64,000 nucleotides of DNA, from assembly GCA_963969495.1 (NCBI GenBank), contig OZ018321.1, positions 127,287,437 to 127,351,436 of the forward strand. Direction: 5' to 3'. The notes beneath the pieces are model-generated. The model had not been told where the DNA came from and ran no database searches. It saw only the letters and a list, made by a program, of their open reading frames with translations. Within the stretch, counting starts at the first letter, position 1. Every line of letters begins with the position of its first letter. The DNA is from Ceratothoa steindachneri. Lineage: Eukaryota > Arthropoda > Malacostraca > Isopoda > Cymothoidae. Below, in pieces: positions 46,692 through 59,568 of this stretch. A program made the translations under genes and the position numbers.

Positions 46692-47909
46692 GAGAACGGG
46701 AGGGGGGTCCTGCGAGAACTTGCCCCGAATCCTTTTGACTCGCTTCCACACCTCAGCTAAAGGGGTCTTCTCGTTAAGTGAAGACACGTATGCCCGCCAA
46801 GAAGAGCGGCGGGCGTGCTTCGAAATATACCGGAACCTAGCCCTAGCCCGACGAAATTCAGCGACAGTGAAATCGTTCGGGCGGCGCTTATAGCGCATGT
46901 AGGCATAACGCTTCTGTTTGAGGGCCGTCTCACACTCGGCCGACCACCGTGGGAGTGGTCGGCGTGCAAAACAGCCAGACGTCCTAGGAATAGTAGTCAG
47001 GCCCACAGCGATAAGGTTGCCGGAGAAGAACTCAACGGCCTCATCTACCGACCTAAACTCCTCGACTGAGATAGAGAATTCAGTCATTTCCTGAAATGCA
47101 GGCCACCGCGCCCGCGCCAAGCACCACCGAGGTGGTCTCTCAGGCGGCAGTTGCCCTGAAAATGATATTTGAATGGGAAAGTGATCACTACCATGGAGTC
47201 ATTGACCACCCCCCAATCAAAATCAAGCTGTGCATCCGAAGAGCACAAGGATAGGTCAAGGCAAGAAAATGAAGCGGTTCTCGGACAGTGATGCGTAAAC
47301 TCATCCACGTTTGGGACACCCATCTCAAGCTCTTCGATCAGATCGGCAAGGACTTGTCCCCTGGGATTTATGGTGTAATCTCCCCAGAGAGGATGCCTGC
47401 CGTTCAGATCTCCAAGCAAGAGATAGGGCCTCGGCAACTGTGCCACGACGCGGGGGAAGTCCCCCGCGTCGAACTCAGCTGACGGTGGAATGTACGCAGA
47501 AATGATAGTATACCTCCTATCCAGGTGCAGCTGCACAGCCACTGCCTGAAAGGAGGTATCTAAAGAGAAAGGAAGAACGGAGACATCATGCCGGGTGTAA
47601 ACCGCGCATCCCCCAGCCCGGCCGTCCCGCGGTGGTGGGGTCGCAAGACCCTTATACCCCGGGAGGGCAGGCAGTGGGCACGCGCCTAGCATGGTCTCCT
47701 GCAAAAAAACAAGCTAACGGGAAACGGGACGAGGCGAGCCTCCGCAGCTCCTCCCAGTTGGCCCGGAGGCCACGGCAATTCCATTGAAGGAATATGCCCT
47801 CCAGGCCTAGCTCGGAGGAGACGCGGGGGCCCTCCTCGAATTGAAGACCCTCACGGGAATGGCCGTACGCTTCCCGGGGGCAGAACCCCGGGCGCTGTTG
47901 GCCGGACAA
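46692..47909 (-). pseudogene. B4 ORF2: endonuclease and linker
   Basis: The start region FLQWNCRGLRANWEELRRL lies near 47795-47740. A frameshift follows in the T-run at 47704-47710, after which QETMLGACPLPALPGYKG, YTIISAYIPPSAEFDAGD, YLLLGDLNGRHPLWGDYT and SCLDLSLCSSDAQ follow. A 1-base deletion near 47200 disrupts the block before SDHFP. The linker (ARARWPAFQEMTEFSISVEE) is open to 46692. It overlaps the end of ORF1 by about 100 bp in another frame. Confidence 0.85.
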
Positions 47910-50250
47910 AGCGCTGGAGGCGCTGTCGCCTTCGAGGACTTATTGGGGGAGGTTGACCTCGCCATGCGAGTCTTTTCCTCCCTCCGCCTCGAAACCTTAG
48001 GCGGGCGCTGCGGCTTCAAAGGCGGGGGGCCCTCTTTTCGAGGAACCACCGTCTCCGAGCCACTCGCTCCACCTCGCGGCGTGGGCGAAGGAGCCGAAGC
48101 TCCTTTGTTGCTGTCCTCCTTTCGGGGGACAGCTTTAGGAACCCCCGAAGATGGCCTAGCGACCATCTTCAGGGGTGTTGCATCCTGTGAGTCTAACGAC
48201 TCTGTGGAGGCGCGTGGCCGTTTCGCCTTACGGGAAACGGTCACGCTTGGGGAAGAGGGGGGAGCCCTGGTTTTAGCCGGGGCTGGGTGTGAACCCTTTT
48301 TGCCGCCAGCTCTACCAGGGGAGCGCCCGGGTTGGGTAGAGCCCGCAGAAGGGCTCCAAATGGGCGCGGAAACAACCGTGCTCGTTGGCATGGATGGGCC
48401 AGGAGCAGAGGGTGCCTTTCGAACTACTGAGGCATATGACGTCCCAGGCAGAGCTGGGCGCGCCAGCACCAAGTCCTTAGCCTCGCGGAATGAGAGTCTA
48501 TCCTGGGCCTGAACGGCCAGGATTTCTTTCTCCAGGAGATATGCACCACATTGCTTCGAAGAAGCAGGGTGCGGCTCTCCGCAATTGACACACTTGGCCA
48601 CACACGATTTGGACTTATCGTGTGCGACCTTGGAGCAATTTACACAGACTTCGGGTGACCCCGACTTTGCACGTCTACATGAGCGATTCGTATGGCCGAA
48701 GCGGTGACAGTAATAGTACCGCCGCGGCAGTGGCACAAATGCCTTCACGCGGTAGCGGTACCAACCGGCACGCACCGACTCAGGGAGCTTGTCACAGTCG
48801 AACGTGACGAAGAGTGTAGGGGTGGGTCTCGAGGCCCCTCCCTGTTTTCTCATCACACGTTCGACCTTGACCGCCCCATGGTCGGCCAGCTCTAGGGTGA
48901 TGTCTTCAATGGAGTAGTCAACGAGTTCCCTCGCATAAACTACTCCTTTCACAAAGTTCATGGTAGAGTGCGGCGTCACACTCACCGGGGTGCCATGAAG
49001 TGTCCAAGGATCACTTATCTTGGCCGCCTCGGCGGGATTCGCCGCATTCGCCAGAAGGCTGCCGTCCGAGAAACGGGTCACCTTCGGCTCTCTACCAATT
49101 TACCAATTGCACTAGCTAATCCTCTCCTCTGATGGATCATGTTGCCCTTGGACAACATGGTGCCATCAGTGGAGCGAATAACGAGGAAGCGTTTGAAGCC
49201 AGCGGGCTCGAAAACGCCAGGTAACCTCTGAATCAGGGGCCCCGATGTCATCGAAGCTCCGCCCTGTGCACTTTTGGTGTTAGTCTTGGTCAGGGGCTCC
49301 GCACACGAGGGGGTAGAGGGGCCGGATGTGCCGATCTTGGCTTGGTCGCCTACCAAAGTGGCAGCAGACCTATCCGTCCCCGCAGCCCCCGCGGATGGAG
49401 AGGATCCCCGAGTCTTTTTCGTCTTTTTCTTTTTTGGAGAGGAGGGCGGGGAATGAACCCGCTTTTCACCTCGGCCGGCAGAAGCCCCCAGGCCAGATGG
49501 ACCGGCCTCAGCCAGGTCCCTCTCCGAAATGGAGAAGGTCCTGGTTGTCGTAGGGGCACCTGTCGGAGGAGATCCCTCCCCTCCTTTTACTGCCTCGGAG
49601 CCCTCAGCCATTTGAGGAGGACCTTGTATAGGGGCGGATTCGGGTACGGTGCTTGGCGCCGAGCCCGAATTCCCCCCCATGGAAGGCCCTACCGTCTGAG
49701 GCTGGGTCTCCTCAAAGACCATGTTTATCACAGGAGGGGCCTCCAGTTGGCCATCCCCTCCAGGACATCACAGGTCCCCTTGGCAGTGTCGCCAGTCTTG
49801 TGTGGGGAGGCACAGGCCTTGACCCCAGCAAGGTTTAAAATTCTTGCCAGCAGGTCTTTTGAGGGAAGCGACCGAAGGGGCCAGGCTTCCCTCTCCCCCC
49901 TAAGGGGGTTTGCCCTACCGAGCCGCTTTGATGGGGAGCGGCTGGCTAAGGGCTGCCTGCTGGCTTTCTTGGCAGTCCCCTTGGAAAGAAAAGAGGGGAC
50001 TGCCGCTGGGAAAAGGGAGGTGCCCGAAAGCACAACCAGAGAAGGGGGTGAGGGGGAGTCCCCTGCACCCGTAGGCGAAGGAGAGGAGTAAGCCTCCTCT
50101 CCGGTTAGAGAAATATGGAGGGTCCCCTGTGCAAGCACAGGGGGGGGGGACCTCCATTTTTTTGCTGGAGCTGCCCGAGGGCGGCTCCGTCGATGGAACA
50201 GGGGAAGTTGAGGGTTGGGTTTGTTTTGTTTTTTTATCATCATTGGGCAT
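47807..50250 (-). pseudogene. B4 ORF1: gag-like RNA-binding protein with zinc knuckles
   Basis: The probable start ATG is at 50250 (MPNDDKKTKQTQPSTSPVPS). The N-terminal third is Ser/Pro-rich with frame shifts near 50150 (a run of nine G) and near 49735. The middle has a basic patch (SSPKKKKTKKTRGS). A gag/RRM-like core follows (FKRFLVIRSTDGTMLSKGNM, then after a shift at ~49090 VTRFSDGSLLANAANPAEAA, DYSIEDITLELADHGAVKV). Three knuckle-like motifs come next: CHRFGHTNRSC, CVNCSKVAHDKSKSC and CVNCGEPHPASSKQC. After them are LLEKEILAVQAQDRLSFREA and a long basic Pro/Ser tail. It coats the element RNA. A full protein would be about 800 residues. Confidence 0.82.
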
Positions 50251-50757
50251 GGTGACCCTTTTTTAAACACGGGATGCAATCGCGCACACCTCTCGCAGTA
50301 GCCCGCACTGCGAGAGGTGCTTACAAGCCCGGCCAAGCCAGGCGCCGCCATTTGGGACCACCCCTCCCGCCTGGTGGCCTGGCAGTCCATAGGCATGGCG
50401 GCTCCACCTTAGACACGGCGTAAAAATTAATAGATTGTGAAGAGGAGAGGAAAAGGGATGTGAGGAAGGTATGGGTGGGGATGAAGCAGGTAGTTAAAAA
50501 CCAGCCACCCCAGACCGGAGCTCAGGGGTTAGGGAACATTGTCCCCCACCCCCTCAGCGGGACGGTTGGCTGAAAGGAAGGTCAGCATCTACCCTGTGAA
50601 ATTAGAGGCTGACCAGAGAAAGTTCTGGGAGAGGTTGTGTGAAAAGAGAGGAAACAAGTGTTTTGAAGGAAGGAAGAGAGGCTAAGCTGGGGCCGGACGG
50701 GGTGCTGAGTCCCGTCAGCACGGCGGCCAAGATGGCAAATCGCCGCGCCCCTTACGG
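50251..50757 (-). other. B4 5' UTR
   Basis: A GC-rich leader shared with B3. It has self-complementary blocks near 50327-50345 and CCTGGTGGCCTGGC at 50371-50384. It ends (minus-strand 5' end) at CCGTAAGGGGCGCGGCG. Internal promoter activity is expected for this element type but is not visible as a motif. Confidence 0.65.
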
Positions 50758-51779
50758 GGTTTTCAGGGGTAAGGAATTCAAATATACCATCAGTAGGTCA
50801 TGAAGTAAATTCAAGATGGCCGTCAACGGCAATGTCCATTACCTGTTCATTGGCGTTTATCATGTTCTATAACAGTACAAAAATGATTCTAGGGATTAGA
50901 TATAGGTTTTTAGGGTGAAGGAATCTGTTTATTCACTTTTTACAGCCATATAGAGGCATTCCACTCAAGTACATGGACCTAGAAAAACGTACTTAGAATC
51001 TTGCTTGGAGGAATTTAATTAAAGTTGCGCCGTCCCGACTGGAGGATGTAAATCACTAGCAAGAGCGAAGCATCAGGGTCATCATAACTCGATGGTGGGG
51101 AGAAGGGGACAGGAAGACCTGTATATTTGCCAGCAACGAGCGAGCAGGGAACTGTTCGTGGCTTAAAGGAGAGCCACACGCACTACGTCAGAGGTTATGT
51201 AGATATTGGGACAGACCCAATAGGCAGTTTCCGGTACGAAAGAGTAATGTGTGTGCAAGGTGCTCGCATTTGAGCACCCTCTGGCACTTCCTCCTGGCCC
51301 CAGTGCCCCCAGGTGGGCAGCACTACTGCCCCCTGCTCCAAGTGCCAGGGTATGATAATAATAGGCAATCGCCCTCTCTAATCATGTGTGGGCCCGCCTA
51401 GCCCTATTCTTCTTAATTACATACAGTCTACCGCTTCCTAAAGAAGTTTTGGTGGTTCTGTGCACTTTCCGCCTTTGGCCGAGTGCCATTATACGCTTCA
51501 GGGTCCTTACCTCCAGCGAGGGCCGAAAGCCCGATTGGCTGAACAGGTATCAGATGCTGGGTTGTCGACTCTTCACTGATTCTAGTGCATATATGAAGTG
51601 GCTACGTCGGCCTCATCTTTTTTGGGTCAAGCCGCAAGAACAAAGTTACCTTATACGGCAGGTCGAGTTGTCATGGCCCAGCTTAACTCACACTTGCAGG
51701 ACAAATATGTACAAATTATCACATTCTGACCGTATAGAGACTTTTACTTTACACTGACAAAATATTTAGAGATCGTATC
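50758..51779. other. No gene recognised
   Basis: Includes an imperfect hairpin, CCCTCTGGCACTT (51277-51289) against AAGTGCCAGGG (51340-51350). A plus-strand open frame at 51386-51757 (123 codons) is not recognised. Confidence 0.4.
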
Positions 51780-52435
51780 TTGTTCCATGCATTCGCGTTC
51801 CGCTCTCGCTTAATACGCGGTCAGAACGATGTCTTATAAGCCATTCTTCGACACCTAGGTGAGCGAGCCATTTCTGTTAGACTATTTTGCCCTGAACATC
51901 AACGGTATAACTACTGTGCAGCCAAAAGAGTTTCTCGCTAGGCTTTATGTTGACGAAACTTTAGATCTCTTTGGGTGCGACCCAGATGCCGCCAACTCTA
52001 GAGCGTCGAGTGAGACAGGCACTGCACCTCTCTATATGCTGAACCGCAGCCGAGCGTGTATCGCAGGCGTTGAGAGCCTACTTGTTGATACCGTGTGTAT
52101 GCCACTTGCTCTGCGCCGTACAATATGCATTCATTATGCGCTTGTTTGCTTCCGTGGCCGATCTCTATGCTGCCCATGCCAACGAGAGGCGATAGTCATA
52201 CCTTAAACCCTTTGGCTTTATCGCTAGAAAACTCATTCGACAGCTAAGTGTAGCTCTCGGGCCACTGGCGCCTCTGGTTCTGCCCAGGAAGCCTCTGTTC
52301 CCAAAGCCTGGACATCACCGGGAGTAGTGCGTTCGGCCTCTTTCGAGCACACCTCGTGAGAAAGATGATGGGAACCTGCTGACGAGAACCTAAAACTACA
52401 TGAGTGTGCCCGATTCCGAGGACTCGCTTGAACCT
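51780..52435 (+). mobile_element. B6: plus-strand family B relic with internal deletions
   Basis: Read forward: AILRHLGERAIS (51830-51870, matching AMLRHLGERGMA of B1) joins directly to YFALNINGITTVQPKEFLAR, then LYVDETLDLFGC (catalytic YVDD changed to YVDE), IAGVESLLVDTVCMPLALRR, and beyond a stop KPFGFIARKLIRQLSVALGP and LAPLVLPRKPLF. At least three internal deletions and several frame breaks. It is one of only three elements on the plus strand. Confidence 0.8.
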
Positions 52436-52439
52436 TACT

Positions 52440-54164
52440 AAACCGTGCTCCGACGGCTGAGTATGCTTTTTTCCTTTATTTTTCTTAGGTTTTTTACCGT
52501 CTTTTTTTTATTTGATTTAATATAGCTCAACAAATAGGCTAAAATTAATTGCACCGGCTTATCCTCCTTGATAGCAGTCGCCATGCGTCACCTCCTAAAA
52601 TTAAAAAAACACTTTCTTCACCTTTCTTTTTACTAATCTTTCCTTAAAGACAGTACAGGGCATGCTCTCGTTAGTTTTAGCTTTATATTTAATTAAAAAA
52701 GTATCCTAGCCGACTAGAGCTCCCTCTAAATTGGTCAATATTTTTTTTAATTCCAGTTAATTTTGATTAGCATTCCAATAATTATAATGTTTTGATAATT
52801 GCATCTAAACGTATTTCTAGTTTTTCCCTTCTTTTATTAGCATTCTGAATTTCTATAAGTGAATTGAAATTATCTTTAAATCATGTTCAAACTGAGACGA
52901 TAAAAAGGAGCACATGAATCGTATTACTCTTTCCTCATTTGACGTTTCAGTTGAACTAAATTCCACTATTTTTACCAAGTCTCTTTGTCTACTTTTGTTC
53001 AGGAAATTTGTTGAATAACGCTTCTAGATGTGCGACGGCATCAAATGTTTGTCGGATATGAGTGAACTAGGCCCTCATCATCGGAGACGGGGTTTTTCAT
53101 CACGGTAAAAAGAAAAAAAAAATGTCTGGCGTCGACGGAATGGAAAACAGCTACAAAAGAGGTACATTTCCAAAACGCTCGAATAATATCGGCACCTATT
53201 TGACTTTCCGCTCTGCACCGGCGGTTTGTGACAAGGACTGTTGTTTGCAGGATTTATTTTCTCCGATCAGTCAAGAAACGGGATGTATTTGATTCACGTC
53301 GCGTTACATGTCATGGGAGGCCAGATGGATGATTGCTTAGATTGAATGTCGAGCTAGGTTGCTCCCCCCTCCCCCACTCTTTTTCCGCCTTTCTAATTAT
53401 GGGAATCCTTGCGTGCTTCTGAATGACACGAGCCCCCTCGTATAGGCTATTGAATAGCCTTTTTTATGTAGGTTCTAATGATTAGCATTTTTTTCTTATG
53501 TAGGTTCTATTGATTAGCATTTTTTATGTAGATTCTATCACATGACTATAAAGTTAGTATTATCTAGATGTAGGGCTGCTTCATGATTGATAAATTAGTA
53601 ACGAGAAATAAAATGGCTTTAGTCATGTAGATCTTACATTAGTTTATTTTAATCCTTTATATTCAACGCCATTGCCCCGCAAGGGGTGTCAAGGGGAGAA
53701 TCAGGCAACCATGCCGCAGCTCACAGCTGGATTATGTGTCCTTCCGACCCCAATCCTCCAGGACGATCTGCGTGTCGAGGTTTAGTGAGTGAGTAATCCC
53801 AGTCCCACTTCCTGGACATATATTTTATTACCGCACCGAGGTGAAGCGGAGGTGAAGCGTATCCAATACACCTACCTTAGCCACTTCCGGTGAATAAGAA
53901 TAACCCCGGTGCGTACCTTTTGATCCAAACTAAGATGATCCCCTGAGTGTGTTCCCCACTCAGTAAAAGCCAACCATGGGTGGGGCGGTGGAATATTGAG
54001 ATTTAGGCCGAGTGGATTGCTTAATAATTGCCAAAGGATAGTCCAAAAATAGTTAAACACACAAATACAAAAATAATCTTTAATGTACATGAATTTGAAA
54101 TAAGCAGCAGCGTATATAAATATAAATAGAATTAATCTTGCACTGAATAAGTAAGTCTACAAAA
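52440..54164. other. No gene recognised
   Basis: AT-rich to 53640. A more GC-rich stretch at 53660-54020 (GCCCCGCAAGGGGTGTCAAG, CTCACAGCTGGATTATGTG) looks like part of a dispersed repeat but matches nothing I can name. Confidence 0.4.
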
Positions 54165-56149
54165 ATGTCGTGGGGATTACTTGAAAATTACTCACTGGGA
54201 TGCTTGCGTGTTAATGACACCCGACAGAACGAAGGGAATATTATTATTGAGTTAAACACTGAATTAAGCACTTCTAATACTCGAGGTAATAGGCTCGTGA
54301 TGGGAAGTCTAGTTCACAAACAAACTGGTCAAGTTAGGGGAGGGGATAATTCAATTAACGATGCCTTTGAGTTCGTAACTATTTTTGGAAGTGACGGTGA
54401 AGATATTCTTCTGGTGACTATGATCGTACTTAGTCCAGCCGTCCGAGGTTACCGAATGAGAGGGTAATCCTAGACCGGTGATATACTGATCCTATGCCGG
54501 ATCACGAAGGCGAGCCAAACTGTGGCTCAAATCGGACTTCTTCCTCCAAGTGCCTGTCTGATTATTCGGCTCCTGGAGTGGGTAGCCAAAACCGATTACC
54601 TAGCTACGTCTAGGGTAATCCGCAGAGGGTGGTCCTGTGTAACCTCCGACTCTGAAGGAGGGGGTCTGCGAGAATTTTGGCGCCTACAAGTACCGTGACG
54701 GCAACACACCAATTCTCCGAGAACGGGCCAACTGTTTCTTATGTGGAATGAGCTCCACCTCACAACGTAGGTCCAAGGTCTTCTGCTGGAATCCAGGGAG
54801 AAGTTTTTCTTATATTTCTCTCGCGAGCAGAGATCGAGAGAGCACCGAATTCTCCAAATCCGTGGGCAGACAGTGTCTTTCACACCTTCGAGCCACGTCG
54901 GAGTTTACGATGGCGCGAAAAAGGGGCGAGAGAGAATTCGAGGCTGGTGCATTTGGGAATATGGGAGGGACGGGTAGCTTGTGTCGGAGTATTTCTGCGT
55001 ACACTTATGTACGCGTTATTTAGACTTCTACATCGCGATTAGACATTTTACACACTTTTTTTCACTTCCCCCGTCTTCACCACATTTTGTACACATCTCT
55101 CATTGCAACCTTTGTGCGGGAGATGCCCTCGTTGGTACTTCGCTCGTTGGACACAACTTTCGGATGCGCGATTTCCCAAGTCAGCGCCCCCTATCTGGAC
55201 TTAAGTTCCCTTTCATAACACAGGGAGTCTCCTAATATTAATATAATATTAGTGCGTTTATGAATAGCGCGCGGCGAGGGCACATGCCTTAGAGAGCCCC
55301 CGTCTACCAACTAACTCTCGAGAAAAAGCGACACCTACAGAAGACTATTAAGAACAAGCCCTAGGGGGTAACAGAGAAACTTTCCCGCAGGAGAACAATA
55401 AGTGGAAGGGGTGTAGGAATGAGAAAAGGGAGTCACAATATTCAAAGCGGGAGGTAATGAAAGTGTAGTTAGCGATCTCGAAACTCTTGCGACCGATGCC
55501 GATATGATTACGAATAAAACAGGGGATTTTGTAGACATGGGCTCTGTGACGTAAGTGAGATTCAAGGTTGAGCGGGAAGCCACCGCGGATAGTTGGATAG
55601 TTTCACGAGTGACATCCAATGGAGTACTCGCCAGTAGCACCTCTTTTGTCGTGATTGAGTTTTAGAAAGTTGTCCCTGAGTCATTAAGTAATGGTGTCCT
55701 ATGCGGTTATTAGATTTTCAAGTTCTGAGCTAATGAGGCTGGGGAAGACGAACTTCAGAAAGCTGTTGCCGTATCAGTGCCACGCGGGCGATCAGCCCAA
55801 AGCCGAGTTTCTTTGTTATGCAAAAAGAACCAAAGAACCAGAGAACATCTCGTCGTCGGCGAGAGGTTGTGGGAGAGAAGGAGAGCGCGGACGCTTCAAG
55901 GTGGATTATTCGGAGAAAAGGAGCGAAGGAATGATTCGGGTCAGAAGTAGTAGGCGTAAAGAGACCAGCAAAGGAAGGATTAAGGCATCAATTAATTCGG
56001 TAGTCCTTTTTATTTCACATGGCTATGTACCTTCCTCACATTATCCATACATTATTCACTTTCTTTCACATCATTTCGTCAGAAATTGTACAGTTGGCTT
56101 TTGCACTTAAAAAAAATAAGGAAATCAGTGTCAAGAACGGAATATGATA
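54165..56149. other. Unassigned sequence with two unrecognised open frames
   Basis: Plus-strand frames at 54165-54467 (100 codons, MSWGLLENYSLGCLRVNDTR) and 55691-56110 (139 codons, Arg/Lys-rich centre) have no motif, no clear splice context and no support from neighbours. They could be exons or chance frames. The segment 54470-55230 is GC-richer than its surroundings. Confidence 0.3.
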
Positions 56150-56300
56150 TAGTCTTGTGATAGAAACGTCACCCCTGGAGACTTTTAAAAATAGACTGGA
56201 TAGATTTATGGATGAGGATGCTAGGTAGGCCTGGACTGGGTGATGGGGGCAGGGACTGCTTCGTATAGGCAGGCTCCTTTTCTTACGTTCGTTTGTATTC
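56150..56300 (+). mobile_element. CR1/L2-like 3' end fragment, plus strand
   Basis: The frame VIETSPLETFKNRLDRFMDE (56158-56215) matches the CR1/L2 C-terminal block (compare SESVDQFKSRLDKVLKS in C4). A stop and a short 3' UTR follow (GGACTGGGTGATGGGGGCAG). It is a 5'-truncated fragment of about 150 bp. The family differs from C1-C4. Confidence 0.65.
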
Positions 56301-56739
56301 GCTATTCTTGACATACTAAAATTGGATTCGATATTCTTGAGATGATAAAAAATTGAGTAAAGCGTGGCAGAGGAACAATGTTCAATTGCTGCTCTATCAA
56401 AAAGACACCAGAGGTGTGTATTGAGAAGGTATGTAGCCCACAACTAAGGTCTGGTTACAAACTAGAGGACAGAAAAGGCTGAGCATGGCAACTCCGTCGG
56501 GAGGGAGAGAAGTAGCATATTCTAGTTTAAAGCAAGCAATAGTTCAAGGTTACGTTTGGTAAATCTAAAAACTTAGTGTGATATGGTAGCCGAGTCAACT
56601 AAGTCCATTCAAGATAATTGGTTATGATTAAATAGCTATAAAACTAAACTTTTAAGCTTTCATTCTAATATTCGAAGGAAGTGTATGGAGTATCAAATGG
56701 AAATAAACGGTAGTCTCCAATAAAATCCTCCCTCTAGAT

Positions 56740-57212
56740 CAGTGGTTTCCAACCGGGGTGCCGCGGGAGCGACCAAGAAATCATATTTAGAATGCATAAA
56801 TTGCAAAAAATAGGTATTTCAAACATTTCTAAAAATTCTAAAGGCACTTGAAAATATTTTCAAATTCTCTTCTCTGCATTGTGCAACATAAAAACAAGGA
56901 AAAGAGAAAGATTCAAGACAGTGAATGAAGAAATGAGAGTTGCCTGGTCAATTATACTTACGTCCCAATATTAAAGAATTATGCAATACTCAAAGTTAAA
57001 ATTTCTCATTAAACTTTTAAAGCTAAGATATATTTATTTTCATTTTCTTTAAGTCTTATTTCGATTAAATTAGGTAAATGTCAATCGTGGTTAATTTTGA
57101 AGTGCTTTCCATGTAATTATGTATGTATACGTAAATTATATTAGATTGGGGTGTCGCGGCAGCTTCTGGATAGCAATTAGGGGGCCACATCATAAAAGGC
57201 TGAATACCGCTG
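56740..57212. mobile_element. Non-autonomous hAT element (MITE) with perfect TSD
   Basis: The left end reads CAGTGGTTTCCAACC. The reverse complement of the right end reads CAGCGGTATTCAGCC. The flanks carry a perfect 8-bp duplication CTCTAGAT (56732-56739 and 57213-57220), the hAT hallmark. The 473-bp AT-rich interior has no transposase. GGGGTGCCGCGG near the left end and GGGGTGTCGCGGC near the right are direct subterminal repeats. It relies on a hAT transposase elsewhere. Confidence 0.93.
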
Positions 57213-57220
57213 CTCTAGAT

Positions 57221-59568
57221 TTTATGAAGTTTGTAAAGCAAGGACCGTTCATCAACTCTAATACATGATAGAGATGGACAACAAATAAACATTATTAGCA
57301 AATTTGATTATCTTAATGGAGCCGATATGCGAAAGTTTGCTTCGAAAGATAACCATAAATTCTAAGTTTGCAGCAACAAATGCTCTTTTAGGACTTTTTG
57401 CCTGCAGATATTCCATTTTCTTAACCTTCATTCATGTTACTATTTTGTGTTTCTTTTATCTTTCTTCCACTGATTCTTCCATTAAAAGGTCAGGAATACA
57501 TCTACGATGTAATAATGTAAATTTCTTAAAATGTGAAAACACAAGATTCAATGGCACATTGAATCTTTGCCTCGTCCGTGGATCGTGTTTCCGTTTGTTG
57601 GAAAATGCAACGAAATAAGCATCACGCAGCAATGAGTCTTGAGCGAACAATCGTTATGGGTGGATTTGATTCGTAAAAAACAACTTTTGCCAAGTTTCGT
57701 TTATGTGAATTGTTGGCGGAGTGAGAGGAAGACAAGAGAACGTGGGAGAAAAGCAAAGGCCTCATTTATCCCCAAAAAACTTTTCACAATCTTTCGATCG
57801 GTTCTAGGTAGTGGAATTTAGTAACATCGGAGCTTATTCTGAAACTTGGGCTGAAATTCGAGTTCATTTACTATCCGGATCCATACAGTTACGACACCCA
57901 CAGCCAGTCTATAAGTGCAATTTGGAAACTCTCTTGAAATAAGGTGGGAGGATTTGAACTACCTTGTAGGAATAGGAATTGTAAACACCGAAAAGGAATC
58001 AATGGCTGGAACTCTACTAGCTAAATGGCCCTATACGTTCTTGGAGCAAATAAAGTGTGAGAATCATTCCGTCCGCACAGCAATTTTACGTGACCTCAGG
58101 ACGTTACGGGTTGCAAGGGATCACGTGCTCTTCTCCCTAAGGTCAAAGAAAAGCCTTAGAGGTAAGGGGAGTGGGGAAACTTGCATGGCCTCGCAAAGGA
58201 AGTTTATCAACCCATGGCGCAATGCCTCGAAGGAGTACTCAGAACGATAAACCAAGGCGGAGGTTTGGGAGACTAGATGACGTGAGAAAAGGATATAAAG
58301 CGTATTAATGAAGCGTTAAATGACAAAAGATGCAAAGAAAATCTTAAGAGGCCCATATAATTTCAAAGATGAAGCACATTTTGATAGGAAATTAAAAAAA
58401 CGACGAAAATTAGAGAAACAGCCCCCAACCTCCCTACATGCAAAAATTAGAACGTCCACTATTATAATAATCTTAATAGATGGAGGAGAGATTTGCTAAA
58501 AAAAAAAAAGAGATTCCCAAAACAACTCTCGCAAAATTCGAGGTGTAGTAAACGAAGTATGGATGAGTTGAATAACAATAGCGAGGAGGAAATCCAAGTG
58601 ATTTGAGAAAGAATACGCCTATTGAATCCTGAAGTCTCTCTCACAGTAGCTCTCAAACGACCTTAACAGGAAGTAGATTTCTAACGCTAATTACGCTACG
58701 CCGTGTGAAAAAAAATCAGATCATCTGCACACACAGTTTCATTCACACCGGAACTTTGGAATTTGGAGCCTAAATAGATATTTATCACGCCTGAATGATT
58801 CTACATCTAACATTCTTGCATTTTCATCCAAGTTAATGAAAGAGAAGAAGAAACAACGATAATATCTGTTCAAAAAAGCAAATAATGGATCGAGTATCAC
58901 TTTTTCCCCTGGATGAAAAGAGAAGCAAAATGGAAGAGGGAAAAGTCACGCACCACTCCTGGTTCTTAGCGCCTTAAGTTAGCTAGTTTGGAAAGACACT
59001 TTCCCCCTCTTCTAATTTTACCGCTTTCTATATTAACCACTACAAAAATATGTCTCATATCTTCTGGTTTTCGCTCTGATTTCTGAAATACAAAAAAATA
59101 GTGGGGGAGGGAGGTTTGTTCTCCTGAAGCTGCAATTTCCGTGACGAAGTCAGGTTGCCCTCCCGAGGGGGCTGAGGATAAAGACACAGGAGCGTAAAAA
59201 GGAAGGTGCAGTTAATGGACCTCGCCAATGACTGGCGAAAATACAAACGTGTGCACGAGCCTACTAAACACAATAAAATCAACCGCAGCCAAGATTCAAT
59301 GAGTAAGCGGTAAGTGTTAATGGTGGTCGCGTAACCGTGCATCAGCTTGGCAAGTCATCCATTACAAGGAGGTTACTGGCTTACTGCAGCCTTCGGTTGT
59401 GTAAGTAGGCCCATAGGATAAAGAATGAACTGTTCACATTCACGGAAACCTACGGATCCACAGGCAGTGCAGAGCAGCATTTTTTTGTTTGTGAAAAACT
59501 TGCACTACTTCGAATCTAAGAATAGAGTCCAACACCTTACAAACACACACACATCAATTTCACTAAAC
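57221..59568. other. No gene recognised
   Basis: AT-rich DNA. Open frames (for example 57304-57618 and 57915-58250, both plus strand, about 105 codons) have no recognisable motif. No repeat boundary found. Confidence 0.5.

Larger units (their letters stand above)
43926..50757 (-). mobile_element. B4: near full-length family B element
   Basis: It carries the 3' T-run (43926-43934), the hairpin block (GGCGACT 43944-43950, AGTCACC 43966-43972), ORF2 (44289-47909), ORF1 (47807-50250) and a 5' leader ending at CGCCCCTTACGG (50757). It spans about 6.8 kb and is the reference copy for the family in this window. The left flank is the mariner remnant. I could not find a matching TSD beyond 50757. Defects: several ORF1 frameshifts, two in the endonuclease, one stop in the linker and a small deletion at the RNase H end. 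Confidence 0.93.

Noticed and set aside
51277..51350. Imperfect hairpin CCCTCTGGCACTT / AAGTGCCAGGG as an RNA gene or MITE end
   Set aside because: Short, imperfect and with no flanking duplication or known motif.
54165..54467. Plus-strand 100-codon frame as a host gene
   Set aside because: No recognisable domain, no paralogue in the window and no splice or promoter evidence that I can defend.
54678..54684. TGGCGCC as a possible retroviral/LTR primer-binding site
   Set aside because: Only 7 bp, with no LTR pair and no gag or pol nearby.
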